Below are positions 47,502 through 59,067 of a stretch of DNA of 64,000 nucleotides, piece by piece. Position 1 is the stretch's first letter. Every line of letters begins with the position of its first letter. A program made the position numbers and the translations under genes. A model generated the notes under the pieces. That model searched no databases. It was given only the letters and a program-made list of their open reading frames with translations, and was not told the origin of the DNA. Source of the DNA: Costus lasius (Eukaryota; Streptophyta; Magnoliopsida; Zingiberales; Costaceae); contig CM050451.1 in the NCBI GenBank assembly GCA_027563935.2, forward strand, positions 101,397,565 to 101,461,564, given 5' to 3'.

Positions 47502-49173
47502 TGTTGGGGTATGCCCTTAAGTCTAATGTTTGAGGCCTTGGGATTATATCAGTATCATGTATAAACTCAATATTTATAAAGGCAATGGTTGTTATTCAGT
47601 TTGTTACATTATCTGCAGCAATATGTATACTTCTGAATAATGTCTCAATGGTGTTCAACTTGGCTGACATGCAGTGTTGTCCTTAGTCGAGATATCTTGG
47701 TGAACATGAGACAACCTTGGTATGATTGAGACTAATATGTGTTCTAATCTTATAGGATGCTTCGAGCATGGAATAAGATATAGACTCATAGGTACATTGG
47801 ATGTACTGGACAAACCCTACTAGGATATTCAATTGCTTGTCACAATATGAATAATCCTTGTATGCAACAAGTGGCATATTTCCTCTGACTTGAGATCACT
47901 TGTGTTTCTAAATGATGATTGGCATTGTTTTGAGGTAGTTCAATATCATTTGAAACATAATAGTTATAGACTATCTTGGATAATGAGCATGAGTCATGTT
48001 AGGGCACTAGTGATAGATATAGGATTGCCGTCTCTTTGTTTGGAGTGTGATGTTCTAAAGGGGCCCCCTGGATGAGATGATTGAGAAAGTGTATGGCCAT
48101 ACCCAGATGACTATGTTCATCTGATCTAGTCATTCTCATCATATTGGAATTACAGGCTTGACACGCTTGTCCAATAAGAACGTCCAGTGGCAAAGGAAAC
48201 ATGTATGCCTAGTGAAGTGGATTCACACTTGTGCTGTGGTTTGGGTGTAGTCTTGGAAGACTCTTTCCTTTATATCGGGAGACGGTGATGTGTTGCTAGA
48301 TACCCCTCACTGATCGTGATAACGTAAGTTATCGTTACCGACATTTAAAGGAAACCCTCAGGGTCGCACAATTTGATGATATGGCTTACTTAAGTCAGAT
48401 CGTGTGGACTGAATTGTTTTGGTTCAGTTTAAAGGGATTTAAACTCTGATTGTAAGTGAGATCTGGTCTGATCATGTTTGATTGATTAGGGCTTGAGATC
48501 GGTAAGCTTCGATCGAGAGTATTGATGCTAGATCGGTGAGATCAAGTGCATCTAGAGATGAACGGTTAGATCATTGAACCATTTGGTTTGATAAGATCTA
48601 GACTATGGCTTGGGCTGATTTGGTTTGGTCATCGAACCAAATGTAATTGAACCAGCTCATGTGTGAGCGCATGGTTCAAAGGGAGAGTGATGAGCGTTCG
48701 GTTCACTTGGAATGAACGCATAACGCATGAACGCATGAAGCTTGCTATTTTTGGAAGTTCCAAAATAGAAACGCCTCCACGTTCGGCAACGTTCTTCTCT
48801 CGTCGCCATTTGCTCTCACGTGTGGTGAAAGGAGTTCACGCCAAGGAGAAGTTTTCGGCAAACCAAGAAAAGAGGTCATCTCATCTTCCCTTCACGCATC
48901 AGGATTCTTGGAGATCCTTGCTAGCACAAGGAACGACAAGGAGTAGGCGATTGATCATCTTGTGTGCGTCTGCTTTGGAGGAGAGCCTCATCGTTCTCTG
49001 CTTCCAAATCGCCATCCAAAGCAATGGCTATGGTATGAATCCTTTTCATCTATACAAACCTTAACAAGTTGATCATATGTTCTTGCGAAAGATCTTTAGA
49101 AACCCTTGCTTCCGCTATGAAAATTTTATATGCGCCTCCTATTAGGGTTTCGCACCCTTTTTGGGGACTTTCA
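47502..49173 (+). repeat. A4 5' LTR
   Basis: 1672 bp, TGTTGGGGT to GGGGACTTTCA. It is more diverged from A1-A3 than they are from each other and has lost the C-rich arm of the terminal hairpin. GTATGGCCATAC near 48092. Start/donor motif ATG GCT ATG|GTATGA at 49024-49038 in the context AGCAATGGC. Confidence 0.93.
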
Positions 49174-49175
49174 AT

Positions 49176-49187
49176 TGGTATCAGAGC
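49176..49187 (+). other. primer-binding site of A4
   Basis: TGGTATCAGAGC, two bases after the LTR. Confidence 0.95.
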
Positions 49188-50674
49188 CAGGTTATCGTAT
49201 GATCATATGATTGCTTGATGTTAATGTGTGATCCTTGTTTGCGATGTATAGATCTAAATATTATCATCATGCGAAAAGATTACATGTTAGTTTCTCTTAT
49301 AAGTTGCGCATGTATGATGTATGTTGGCGCATGTTGATGTTTTTATCAAAACCTTGTTATCTTGCGCGACTCACTTAGATCTATAATGCGCCTACGTTAA
49401 AAACTTAGACGGGTTATTAGGGTTGAAGTCATCGTCTAGTTAAGATCCAAATAGTCTGATCAGACCATCTGACAGCCAAGATGGGTCGACCAGATGGCAC
49501 TTATGCGCAAGCATGAGGTGGCTATAGGTCGACTACATAAAAGGCGTGTAGCGATGTCTGGTTGAGACAACCAGTGAACGCGCATGAGTTAGGCCCGGGG
49601 TCACACCCGCTTGCCAGAACTTATGAGGATCGTTCAGCCCAACGCATGCATTGTTGACCACTGGGTCGACTCAAGTCAGTTAGGACTTGGTGCATGCAAG
49701 GGCAGTGGGTCTGACTAGGTCGGATGAGTGGATCCCTATTAATGGACCGTTGTAAGGTAGTAGGGCACATAAGAAAATTAAAATTGATGCCAATGGGTTT
49801 TCGAAAATTTTATTTTCTTATTATTGGATCACATGTTGATTGTATACCATGATGAGTGTTTATTTAATCTTATGTGGGCTGCCCAAATTAATGTGTGCTG
49901 TGCTAGGGCCTGCGAGCCTGGATGAATTATTGTAAATTATTTATTGTGATCTGCGCATCACATTTTAATTAATTTATAAATTGTAATTGACCTGCGTGTC
50001 AATCATGTCTAGATAGATTAAATTGTATTTTAATCAGACATGAGCACAGAGCACACATGGCAGAGGCGCTTGCAGCAAGTGGCTTGACCAGGTCAGAGGT
50101 CTAGAGTTCGACTCTAGGACAGGCGCATTTACCTGGTGGGCGCACCTGAGCTGCAATGGTCGCTTGGGCCCTGGGTTGGGCCAGATGAGATGCGAAAGAC
50201 CCATGAAGAGCTCAAGTGAAGACTTAAGTTAAATTAAGGTCTTACCTAGGCTTAATGGGCTTTTACCACATAAGATCAGCATGCTTTCTATTTATTATTT
50301 ATATAATTAGAACTGCATGATTTATTCTTTTGCTATCACCATAGGATTTGAATGATAGTAAGAAGATAAAAGGACCGTTAAAATCCAACGTTAAATATCA
50401 AGCACGTAAGCCTTCTGGCGCGAAACCTCACTGTTCTGACTATCGTTGGGGCCGTGTTGTACCCACTCAGTGGGCACGCCCATCTATCTTCAGACGGTGT
50501 GTGATTACACCTGCGTGTTACAGAGAAGGGATTTATCGCTTCTCGTTGCTCAACATAGCACGTGGTGGTCCAGGGAGTAAGTTAGGTCAGCTTGACCATG
50601 TAGGCTACATATGGAGCATATGTTAGCTATATGGAGGCAGCCATCTGTGGGATCAGAGACTGTGTTGTACCAAC
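49188..50674 (+). other. A4 leader with stem-loop array
   Basis: Array at 49906-50042: GGGC/GCCT with loop CTGCGA; TGTGAT/ATCACA with loop CTGCGC; ATTGAC/GTCAAT with loop CTGCGT; then CATGTCT/AGACATG, a compensated version of CTTGTCT/AGACAAG, with GATTAAA/TTTAATC inside. The downstream palindromic hairpin is cut in half by A5 at ACCAAC (50669-50674), so its right arm and the splice acceptor are displaced beyond A5. Confidence 0.8.
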
Positions 50675-52374
50675 TGAAGGAACCCCTAAAATAGGGGGGC
50701 AAAAACCCTAAGCATGGCGCTTATGAAAAGTATGCTAGCGGAAGCAAGGGTTTAAAATCATTTGCATGCCATATATTCAACTATAACCGATTGAATAGGT
50801 TGAGATGAAAATCATACCAACGCCATATGCTTGGAAGTCGGTTTGGAAGAAGAGATCAATTTAGGTCTCCTCCACAAGTCCACACACAAGATGAAGATGC
50901 TCACTTCCTTGAGATCTCTTGTGCTAGCAAGACTCCCAAGCCTTCTTGTCGAATGGAAGGGGATGATGAATCTCCTTGTTGCCGAGAGCTCTACTTGCCC
51001 AACCTCTCCTTCTCGTCGTCAATCACCACTCAACCAAAGTCGAATGCATTGAAGAGAAGAGAGCAAACGCATATGCGTTTTTGGCATTGAAGTGAGTGAA
51101 ACCGGCCCTTGATGACTTTCCATAAATGGAAGCTCATCAAGTCCATGCGCTCAACTCAACCCAAACGCATTTTAGGATTGAACCATGCGTTCACCATTGT
51201 GAACCGGTTCAAACCAAAATGTCAAATCGGCTTTGGTTCAACAAACCAAACCGAAATAGCTCTAGCCACTTGGTCTAGACCAAATTGAACCCCAAGGCTC
51301 ATGATCCAACCATTCATCACCTGATGCCCCTGATCTCTCCGATCTAGCATCATCTCTCTCGATCGAAGCTTACCGATCTCAAGTCCTAATCAATCAAACA
51401 TGATCAGACCAGATCTCACTTACAATCAGAGATTAAATCCCTTTAATCTGAACTCAAAGAATCCAGTCCACACGATCTGACTTAAGTAAGCCATATCATC
51501 AAATTGTGCGACCCTGAGGGTTTCCTCTAAATGTCGGTAACGATAACTTACGTTATCACGATCAGTGAGGGGTATCTAGCAACACATCACTGTCTCCCGA
51601 TATAAAGGAAAGAGTCTTCCAAGACTACTCCCAAACCATAGCACAAGTGTGACTCAATTCACAAGGCATACATGTGTCCTTTGCCACTGGATGTTCTTAT
51701 TGGACAAGCGGGTCAAGCTTGTAACTCCAATACAATGAGCATGATTAGATCAGATGCACATAGTCATCTGGGTATGGCCATACACTATCTCAATCATCTC
51801 ATATAGGGGGGCCCTTAGAACACCACACTCCTTAAACAAGGAGACGGCAATCCTATGTCTATCACTAGTGCCCTAACCTGATTCAAGCTCACCATCCAAG
51901 ATAGTCTATAATCATTATATTTCAAATGATATTGAACTACCTCAAGACAATGACAATCATCATTTAGAAACACAAGTGATCTCAAGTCAGAGGACATGTG
52001 CCACTTGCTGCATACAAGGATCATTCACATTGTGACAAGCAATGGAATATCCCAGTAGGGTCTGTCCAGTACATCCAATGTACCCATGAGTCTACATCTT
52101 ATTCCATGCTCGAAGCATCCTATAAGATTAGCACTTATATTAGTCTCAATCATATCAAGGCTGTCTCATGTTCACCAAGATATCTCGACTAAGGACATAT
52201 AGCCTGTCAGCCTAGCTGAACAGCTTTGAGACATTATTCAGAAGTACACTTATTACAGCAGACAAGGTAACAACCTGAATAACAACCATGCCTTTTATAA
52301 ACATAAGAGTTTATTACATGATACTTATACAATCCCAAGGCCTCAAACATTAGCCTTAAGGGCATACTCCAACA
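50675..52374 (-). repeat. A5 3' LTR
   Basis: 1700 bp; minus strand TGTTGGAGT (as in A1) to GGGGTTCCTTCA. Terminal hairpin CCCCTA/TAGGGG. Start/donor motif ATG GCG TTG|GTATGAT at 50811-50826. GTATGGCCATAC near 51771. Confidence 0.95.
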
Positions 52375-52385
52375 ATCTCCCACTT
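52375..52385 (-). other. polypurine tract of A5
   Basis: Minus-strand AAGTGGGAGAT next to the 3' LTR. Confidence 0.8.
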
Positions 52386-52394
52386 GCACTTAAT

Positions 52395-52553
52395 CTAATG
52401 GTTGAGAAATCTCAAACCCATATTATTACAGTGCTTCTCATGCTTCTGCTGCGCCAGAGGCTTGGTAAGCGGGTCTGCCAGATTGTCATCTGTATGAACC
52501 TTGCATATTTTGATCTCGCCACGATCAATGATCTCCCGGATCAAGTGAAACCG
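52395..52553 (-). pseudogene. A5 pol, last 50 codons of RNase H
   Basis: Encodes HLIREIIDRGEIKICK to GLRFLNH and the stop. It follows directly in phase from 60870 once G1 and one TSD copy are set aside. A longer frame reading in from G1 LTR sequence is an artefact. Confidence 0.92.
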
Positions 52554-54355
52554 TGATGGGGGGCCAAGCATGCAACATTCAAACAACGCTTTTTTGAAAA
52601 CATTTGCTATTAAGATATAACTATGAAACCCATTTAAACTAACGCTTTGAGAAATTAGGTTTGATAATCTTATAATGAAATCCGAAGCTACATTCAGCAA
52701 CTAATCTTATCATGCACTTCTAGTAAAGCTTATCATGTGATTCTAAAACCTCAAGTAGACATAGCATGCGGTTCTACAACATTAAAGAAATCTAGCATGC
52801 GACTCTACCATAAGAAACTAGGGCTAATCTAAGGGAGGAACTCACCTTGCACCCTTTGAGAATAGAAAGGGTGTCCTTCCCGTTCTTCACCGGTCCAATG
52901 GTGGAATCTCACGAAGTAGGGCCCTATGAGCTTACACACATGTCATTGCAGCATCCCACACATGCGTGGGTGAATTTTGAAAATAATATTAAGAGGCCAA
53001 TACACAAGACAATCAAGGGGGAGGCTAGACTCCAAATTCCCTTGTTAACATAGTTTAGACTATCTAGGCTTAGGGGGAGAGAAGAGGGGATAGCTTGCTT
53101 GTCATCCCATGGCCTTGCGCCTCCTGCAGAAAGCAAACATAAGTGCAAAGGGGCTGTCCAACAAGTATCAAGAACCACAACAACAATTAACAAGAACAAT
53201 GACCCAAAGGGGAAGAAGACTTAGCTAAAGTGGGGGTGGCTTGTTCTCGGCATGGAGTTGATGGCACCTTCTTGAGTCTCGAATGTGTCCAGCTCCTCCT
53301 CTTGATTGAAGGCTCTTCAAGGCTTGAGGGAGGAAGTGGCGTGAGCTCCCATCTTCAAGACAAGCGCATATGGAGGAAGAAGGTGGAAGAACAAGAGGGG
53401 TGGATAGACACTCTCGGCAATGGTTGGAAGAGGGGAAGGGGGTTAGGTGACACACACCATAAGAAGACACACTTCTGAAATTCGAAAATTCATTCAACAC
53501 TACGTGATGGCTTTACAAGAATTTACATCATATAGGGGAGTCTCCAACGGTTATCTCCCTTCCTAAGTTCAAAAACAAGTCACACAAGTCAAAGATGATG
53601 TAGACAACTCAAGGGCTGGTTTCTTCTTCCAAATGGGCGATTGCTTGGAGGTTGAACTCTGAAGTCTTCAGCAGGTTGGTAAGTTCGAAATCTGAGATGA
53701 GAGTGGACTGAAGAGGCTGCTGATGGCTGACATTGCAGGCTGCAAATTGGCATGGGCGGCTGGCACTTGAAGGGACTGAAGTTGTTGCAAAGTGCAGGCT
53801 GCTCCTTGACTTTGGGGGCTGGCGCATGATGGACTGAAGTGGGCATTGTTTCAAGCTGCCCCTTGACTTTGATGGCTGGCGCATGTTGAGCTGAAATAGG
53901 TCATTGAGCTGGCTGCTCCTTGACTTGATTAGAGATGAAGGTGAACTCCACATGGCTGCCAACTAGGATGGTGGAAGTTGGGGTACTTGTGGTGTTGCTC
54001 CATTAGGTTGGGGTGGGCTGATTTCCTCTTGAGTTGGGCTGATGGCCCATGGCATCTCTTGGAGTTGTCTTGACCTGATTTTGACTTGCATTCCAAGATT
54101 GGAGTTGACCTATACTATTACATCAATTTCATGCACTAACCTACTATACATAAGTGGCGGATCCTAGGCATGTAACTACATGGTGTAATGGGAGGGTGGA
54201 TCTAACCTACCATATGATGCACCCTAATCTAAGACAAAATAAGCAACAAAAGGGGGTCCTAAGGAAGCCATATCTAATGGCTAGGATAGCCATACCGAGA
54301 GGGCTTCTTTCGGACCCGGGTGGACCTCCGAAGGTCCTGCTTTGGTCCCACATCA
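52554..54355 (-). repeat. G1 3' LTR
   Basis: 1802 bp; minus strand TGATGTGGGACC to GGCCCCCCATCA. Its first 82 bases (54274-54355) encode the last 26 residues and stop of Gag-Pol. Open frames found here (for example 53609-53962) are repeated unchanged in the other LTR and show no domain. Confidence 0.96.
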
Positions 54356-57300
54356 GCTCTCCCGGGGTGGGAAAAATTCTCCTCTGGAGAATTATCTTTG
54401 TACCCTTGGAGAAGCTCGGGTGCGGACCTAGCAAGCTCAGCCTCGGGAAGCCAGGCCTCCTCACCATCAGTAAATTTGATGCGGTAATAAAGCTGTACCT
54501 CATCAGGGGTGAGTCGGGTCTGGTCCTCGAGTATGGCCTCAATCTCTGAGTCGTGGCAAGTGTCTGGTTCTTGTATAGAGAGAGGCGGATGATACAGCGT
54601 CAGATCCTCCACATTGATGGTGGAGGATATCCCCAGTTCTGGTGGTAGGTCCAGGAGATAGGCATTATCGTTGACCTTCTTCAGAATAGTGAAGGGCCCA
54701 ATGCCCTTGGCGTCCAACTTGCGGCCGGGTCCTTGGATGCGCTCCTCGCGGACCCGCAACATTACCTGATCCCCTACAGAAAATACCTTCTCTCGGCGAT
54801 GTTTATTAGTATCATCACGATATTGATTGACAGAGTCCTGAATTTTACTGAATAGCTCATGATGTAATTGCGAAATATGAAAAGCATAATCTCGGGCCGA
54901 AATAGAGGTCTTGCAATGTTTAGGGGCAGAAAATAGGTCAATTGGCTTGTTAGGCTGGTATCCTAGATTTGCCTGGAAAGGAGACAGACCAGTAGTCCTG
55001 TTAGGAACACTATTGTAGGAAAACTCAGCTGTAGGTAACAGCTTGTCCCAATCACTGGGGTGTTCTCCTACGAGACTCCTAAGGATGCTCCCGAGTGATC
55101 TGTTGATCACTTCGGTCTGCCCATCCGTCTGGGGATGGTAGGCCGTTGAGAACTTCAGTTTTGTGCCTAAAAGAGCCCATAGTGTTCTCCAGAAATGACT
55201 AACAAATCTAGTATCTCTATCCGAAACTATAGTGAGAGGGGTACCATGCAACCTAACAATGTCTCTAAAGAAGATTCTAGCCATATGGGAGGCATCGGTA
55301 GTTTTAGTACAAGGTATGAAATGAGCCATTTTTGTGAACCGGTCTACCACAACATAAATAGAGTCATGCCTAGCAGCAGTCCTAGGCAATCCTAGAACAA
55401 AGTCCATACTAATGTCCTGCCACGGTGCCTGGGGAATAGGCAGAGGGGTGTACAGTCCAAAATTGTGCTTCTGGACTTTAGTGGATTGACAGGTTCCACA
55501 GTGCCTAACTACCTTGGCCACATCTCGGTAGAGTTGAGGCCAAAAGAATCTTTCCTCGACCAAGGCACGGGTCTTCTCTCGACCATGGTGCCCAGCAGAC
55601 CCTCCTCCATGGAGTTCCCAAATTAGGAAATCCCGGATTGAGGACTTAGGCACACAGAGTGTTGGCCCAAGGAAGAGATACCCATCCCTAAGGGTGTACA
55701 TGGGGTGACTCATAGGATCTCTAGTCATATCATCATAAATAGCAGAAAAGTCAGGGCAATCTAGGTAAGCAGTTTTCATATGTTCAAATCCTACAAGTTC
55801 AGCATGCATAGTTTGTAAAATGAAGACTACCCTACTTAGAGCATCAGCAACTTTGTTGTTAGATCCAGATTTGTGTTTTAAGACAAAAGTGTACTGTTGT
55901 AAATATTCTACCCATTTAGCATGTCTAGCATTGAGTTTTCTTTGGGCACTAAGGTAAGATAGGGCTTGGTGGTCACTATTTAAAGTAAACTCATGGTGGA
56001 GAAGGTAGTGCCGCCAATGCCTTAAAGATTGAACTACGGCATAGAACTCTTTGTCATAGGTTGAGTATTTCTGCTTGGCCTCATTCAGTTTTTCACTGAA
56101 GAAGGCAATAGGGTGACCTTCTTGGCTGAGGGTCCCACCTATGCCAATGCCAGAAGCATCACAATCAACCTCAAAGACCTTGCCAAAGTCAGGCAATCTT
56201 AAAACAGGGGCAGAGGTCATCCTACTCTTAAGCTCAGTGAAAGCCCTATTGGCAGACTTGGTCCAACTAAAGTCCCCTTGTTTCATGCAATTGGTGATAG
56301 GAGCTACTATGGTGCTAAAATTCCGTATGAACCTACGGTAGAAGGTAGCAAGGCCATGAAAGCTCCTAACTTCGGTAAGGGTCTTGGGCTCTGGCCAGTC
56401 TAATATGGCTTGGACTTTAGATGGGTCAGCTTGAAGCCCAAGGTCAGAAACAATAAACCCTAGAAAGACAACTCTGGGAGATAGAAAAGAACATTTCTTC
56501 AGGTTGACATACAGCTTTTCACCTCTAAGAAGGGTTAGAGTCTGCCTTAAGTGCCCTAGGTGCTCCTTTTGTGACTTACTATAGATAAGTATGTCATCAA
56601 AGTATACAACTAGGAACTTCCCTAAATAGGGTCTAAGCACTTGGGTCATAAGTCTCATAAATGTGGAAGGGGCATTGGTTAGCCCGAAAGGCATGACTAA
56701 CCATTCATATAAGCCGTCTTTGGTTTTGAAGGCGGTCTTCCACTCATCCCCTTCTCTAATCCTAACCTGATGATATCCACTTCTGAGGTCAAGCTTGGAA
56801 AACCATTTGGACCCTACCAACATATCTAACATGTCATCTAGCCTAGGTATGGGGAACCTATACTTGATGGTAATCTTGTTGATAGCTCTACAATCTATAC
56901 ACATGCGCCAACTGCCATCCTTCTTTGGGGTAAGAAGGGCTGGGACGGCGCAGGGACTTAGGCTTTCCCTGATGTAACCCTTACACAATAAATCATCTAC
57001 TTGTCTTTTGAGCTCCTCATGCTCGGTAGGGTTCATCCTATAGTGGGGTAGGTTGGGAAGAGAGGATCCAGGAACTAAGTCTATGGCATGTTGTATGTCC
57101 CTAAGAGGTGGCAGTCCTTCAGGGAGGTCCTCTGGAGTGAGCTCACTAAACTCTTGGAGCAAGGATTCTACTTCTGGGGGAGGCTTCTCATCCACTTCAG
57201 GGTTGGTTTCTTTGATGACTAAGGTGTAAAGGGGTTGATCTTCTATAATTTCCTTAGTGAAGGTTTGAGGCCTTATAAGTTGAATGGTAGGCTGGTCTTT

Positions 57301-58953
57301 CTTGGGTTCCTCTATCTTACCCTTACTAGTTGTGGCTCTAAGTTCTTTGGGGAGAGAGGGTTTGAGCCTAATCTTTTGATCTTTATGGGTGAAGACATAG
57401 GTATTGGTCCGACCGTAGTGGACAACATCCATGTCATACAACCAGGGGCGTCCTAAGAGGATTTGGGCTACATCCATAGTAAGGACGTCACACCAGATCT
57501 TGTCCTCATATGTACCAAACTGGATAGGTACGAGGCACCTATGGGTCACAGGGACACTAGTTTGGTTAACCCAAGAAATATTGTAAGGACTAGGTCGGGG
57601 TTCCATCTTGAGGTTCAGTTTGGTGGCAGCTATGTGGGAGACAGCATTGAGGCTGCTTCCACCATCAATGACCACCTTGCACATGTGACCATGGCATTTG
57701 GTGTAGGTGTGGAAGATACTGGTTCGGCGCCAGTCCTCAGTGGGGGTCGGTTTGACAAGGGTGCACCTAACTACCCCTAAGGTGTTGAAGATGTCATCAC
57801 TACTATCATAGTCATTGACTTCAATTTCTTGGTCAGGGTCTTCCTCAAGGGTGGGCTCAGGGTCTATGTCTTCCTCAGCTAGGACCATGACCTTCATAAC
57901 CTTCTTAGGACACTCTTTTGCAAAATGTCCCTTCTGCCTACAGTTATAACAAGTGGGGATGTCTGTAGTTTGAGCAGTTCTTGGTTTTGGGTTTGAGCTA
58001 GAAGGCAAGTGCATAGGAGCTGGCCTATAGATGGGCCGGGGAGGGAGGGTTTCCTTTCTATTCTTAAGTTCTTGTTCAACTTCTAGGGCCCTTTGATAAG
58101 CTATCTCTGGGGTATCTAATTGAAAATAGGTCAAGGCCCTCTTAATGTCAGGTCTAAGGCCATTCTTGAATCGACTTAGGATCATACCTTGGTCTTCCTT
58201 GGCTTCACACCTAATGAGAAGTTCTTCTAGCTTAGATTGATAGGCTTCTACAGTGGAGGAGCCTTGAGTGTGACTATTAAGTTCATCCTTAAGCTTTTGC
58301 ATGAAACCAGGTGGGACATACTTTTGCCTAAGTAGGTATTTCATTTCATCCCAAGATTCAACGGGAGGCTTACCATCCCTTTCTATAGTTCTTTCGACAT
58401 GGGTCCAATAGAGTCTAGCGGATCCTTCTAATAGGCATTTTGTGAACCTAACCTTACTTTCATGGTGCATAAGGCTATATTCAAAGTATTGGTCTAACTT
58501 TGTGGCCCAATCTAGGAACTCCTTGGGGTTAAGAGACCCACCAAAAGTAGGGGGGTTGATCTTGATGGCACGTTGCACATCATACTCTCTAGGTCTATGA
58601 TAGGGGGCTTGTGGGGCATGAGGCCCTTCCCATTCGGTTTGAGCATGATTGACTCTAGGGGTGTGTGAAGGAGATCCTTGAACATTTGGTTCCCTTGGGT
58701 GGGATCCACTATTAGGTCGGCTAGTAGTTTGGGGGTCCATCTTAGAGTTAGACTCTAGGGTGTTAAGCCTATTGTCTATGACACCTATGGAATGTTGAAG
58801 GGTTGCTAGGGTCTCTCTAAGGGAGGCCATTTCAATTGAGAGGGCACTCACCTCATGGTCAATAGCTTGATTGAGACCATAGGGGGCACCGGATCTAGTA
58901 GCCATTTTCGAAATGAGTAAAGCTTTTTGAAAATAGATCCTAAGGTGATACAA
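54274..58953 (-). CDS. gag-pol: Ty3/gypsy Gag-Pol polyprotein (G1)
   Basis: 1559 codons without interruption. Approximate residues: N-terminal coiled-coil-like region 20-60; Gag about 125-310 (FGGSLNPKEFLDW, then DEMKYLLRQKYVP); zinc knuckle CYNCRQKGHFAKEC about 334-347; aspartic protease VIDGGSS about 430; RT with KKDGSWRMCIDCRAINK and YFDD about 785; RNase H with VDCDASGIG about 930; integrase zinc region about 1113-1150; catalytic Asp about 1180 (ISMDFVLGLP), Asp about 1245 (VSDRDTRF) and Glu about 1279 (DGQTEVINR); GPF/Y-type module GIGPFTILKKV about 1418; a chromodomain-like stretch about 1469-1515; basic tail RRSTRVRKKPSRY at the end. The last 26 residues lie in the 3' LTR. All catalytic residues I can place are present, so this is probably functional. 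Confidence 0.96.
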   Translation of the reverse strand: MYHLRIYFQKALLISKMATRSGAPYGLNQAIDHEVSALSIEMASLRETLATLQHSIGVIDNRLNTLESNSKMDPQTTSRPNSGSHPREPNVQGSPSHTPRVNHAQTEWEGPHAPQAPYHRPREYDVQRAIKINPPTFGGSLNPKEFLDWATKLDQYFEYSLMHHESKVRFTKCLLEGSARLYWTHVERTIERDGKPPVESWDEMKYLLRQKYVPPGFMQKLKDELNSHTQGSSTVEAYQSKLEELLIRCEAKEDQGMILSRFKNGLRPDIKRALTYFQLDTPEIAYQRALEVEQELKNRKETLPPRPIYRPAPMHLPSSSNPKPRTAQTTDIPTCYNCRQKGHFAKECPKKVMKVMVLAEEDIDPEPTLEEDPDQEIEVNDYDSSDDIFNTLGVVRCTLVKPTPTEDWRRTSIFHTYTKCHGHMCKVVIDGGSSLNAVSHIAATKLNLKMEPRPSPYNISWVNQTSVPVTHRCLVPIQFGTYEDKIWCDVLTMDVAQILLGRPWLYDMDVVHYGRTNTYVFTHKDQKIRLKPSLPKELRATTSKGKIEEPKKDQPTIQLIRPQTFTKEIIEDQPLYTLVIKETNPEVDEKPPPEVESLLQEFSELTPEDLPEGLPPLRDIQHAIDLVPGSSLPNLPHYRMNPTEHEELKRQVDDLLCKGYIRESLSPCAVPALLTPKKDGSWRMCIDCRAINKITIKYRFPIPRLDDMLDMLVGSKWFSKLDLRSGYHQVRIREGDEWKTAFKTKDGLYEWLVMPFGLTNAPSTFMRLMTQVLRPYLGKFLVVYFDDILIYSKSQKEHLGHLRQTLTLLRGEKLYVNLKKCSFLSPRVVFLGFIVSDLGLQADPSKVQAILDWPEPKTLTEVRSFHGLATFYRRFIRNFSTIVAPITNCMKQGDFSWTKSANRAFTELKSRMTSAPVLRLPDFGKVFEVDCDASGIGIGGTLSQEGHPIAFFSEKLNEAKQKYSTYDKEFYAVVQSLRHWRHYLLHHEFTLNSDHQALSYLSAQRKLNARHAKWVEYLQQYTFVLKHKSGSNNKVADALSRVVFILQTMHAELVGFEHMKTAYLDCPDFSAIYDDMTRDPMSHPMYTLRDGYLFLGPTLCVPKSSIRDFLIWELHGGGSAGHHGREKTRALVEERFFWPQLYRDVAKVVRHCGTCQSTKVQKHNFGLYTPLPIPQAPWQDISMDFVLGLPRTAARHDSIYVVVDRFTKMAHFIPCTKTTDASHMARIFFRDIVRLHGTPLTIVSDRDTRFVSHFWRTLWALLGTKLKFSTAYHPQTDGQTEVINRSLGSILRSLVGEHPSDWDKLLPTAEFSYNSVPNRTTGLSPFQANLGYQPNKPIDLFSAPKHCKTSISARDYAFHISQLHHELFSKIQDSVNQYRDDTNKHRREKVFSVGDQVMLRVREERIQGPGRKLDAKGIGPFTILKKVNDNAYLLDLPPELGISSTINVEDLTLYHPPLSIQEPDTCHDSEIEAILEDQTRLTPDEVQLYYRIKFTDGEEAWLPEAELARSAPELLQGYKDNSPEENFSHPGRADVGPKQDLRRSTRVRKKPSRYGYPSH

Positions 58954-59067
58954 GATAGATATTCAAATTCTTTCAAACACCTAGGTCCAAAATCGCCTTA
59001 GTAGTAGGAAAATAAAGTTTTGGTCTTTTAAAATCCTACCCTAAGAGCCTAAGCTCTGATACCAAGA
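58954..59067 (-). other. G1 leader with primer-binding site
   Basis: PBS TGGTATCAGAGC (minus strand) at 59053-59064, three bases from the 5' LTR. Only about 100 bases separate it from the Gag ATG, in contrast to the 1.8-kb leaders of the copia families, and I see no convincing intron. Confidence 0.9.

Larger units (their letters stand above)
47502..50674 (+). mobile_element. Copia family A element A4, 5' part, split by A5
   Basis: 5' LTR 47502-49173, PBS and 1.5 kb of leader, then interrupted at 50675 by A5. The rest (gag-pol, 3' LTR) must lie beyond the window. Left TSD copy AAAAC (47497-47501). Confidence 0.92.

Noticed and set aside
53609..53962. 117-codon frame in the G1 LTR (also 60123-60476), possibly a captured gene
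   Set aside because: The duplicated copy only reflects the identical LTRs. Its repeated QPPKSR-like words come from simple imperfect repeats and there is no domain.
52554..54355. Envelope-like or extra ORF between pol and 3' LTR of G1
   Set aside because: Pol runs straight into the LTR; there is no space for another gene.
54274..58953. Endogenous pararetrovirus (caulimovirid-like) instead of a retrotransposon
   Set aside because: It has paired LTRs, a TSD, a PBS, and an integrase with D,D,E residues. There is no movement protein.
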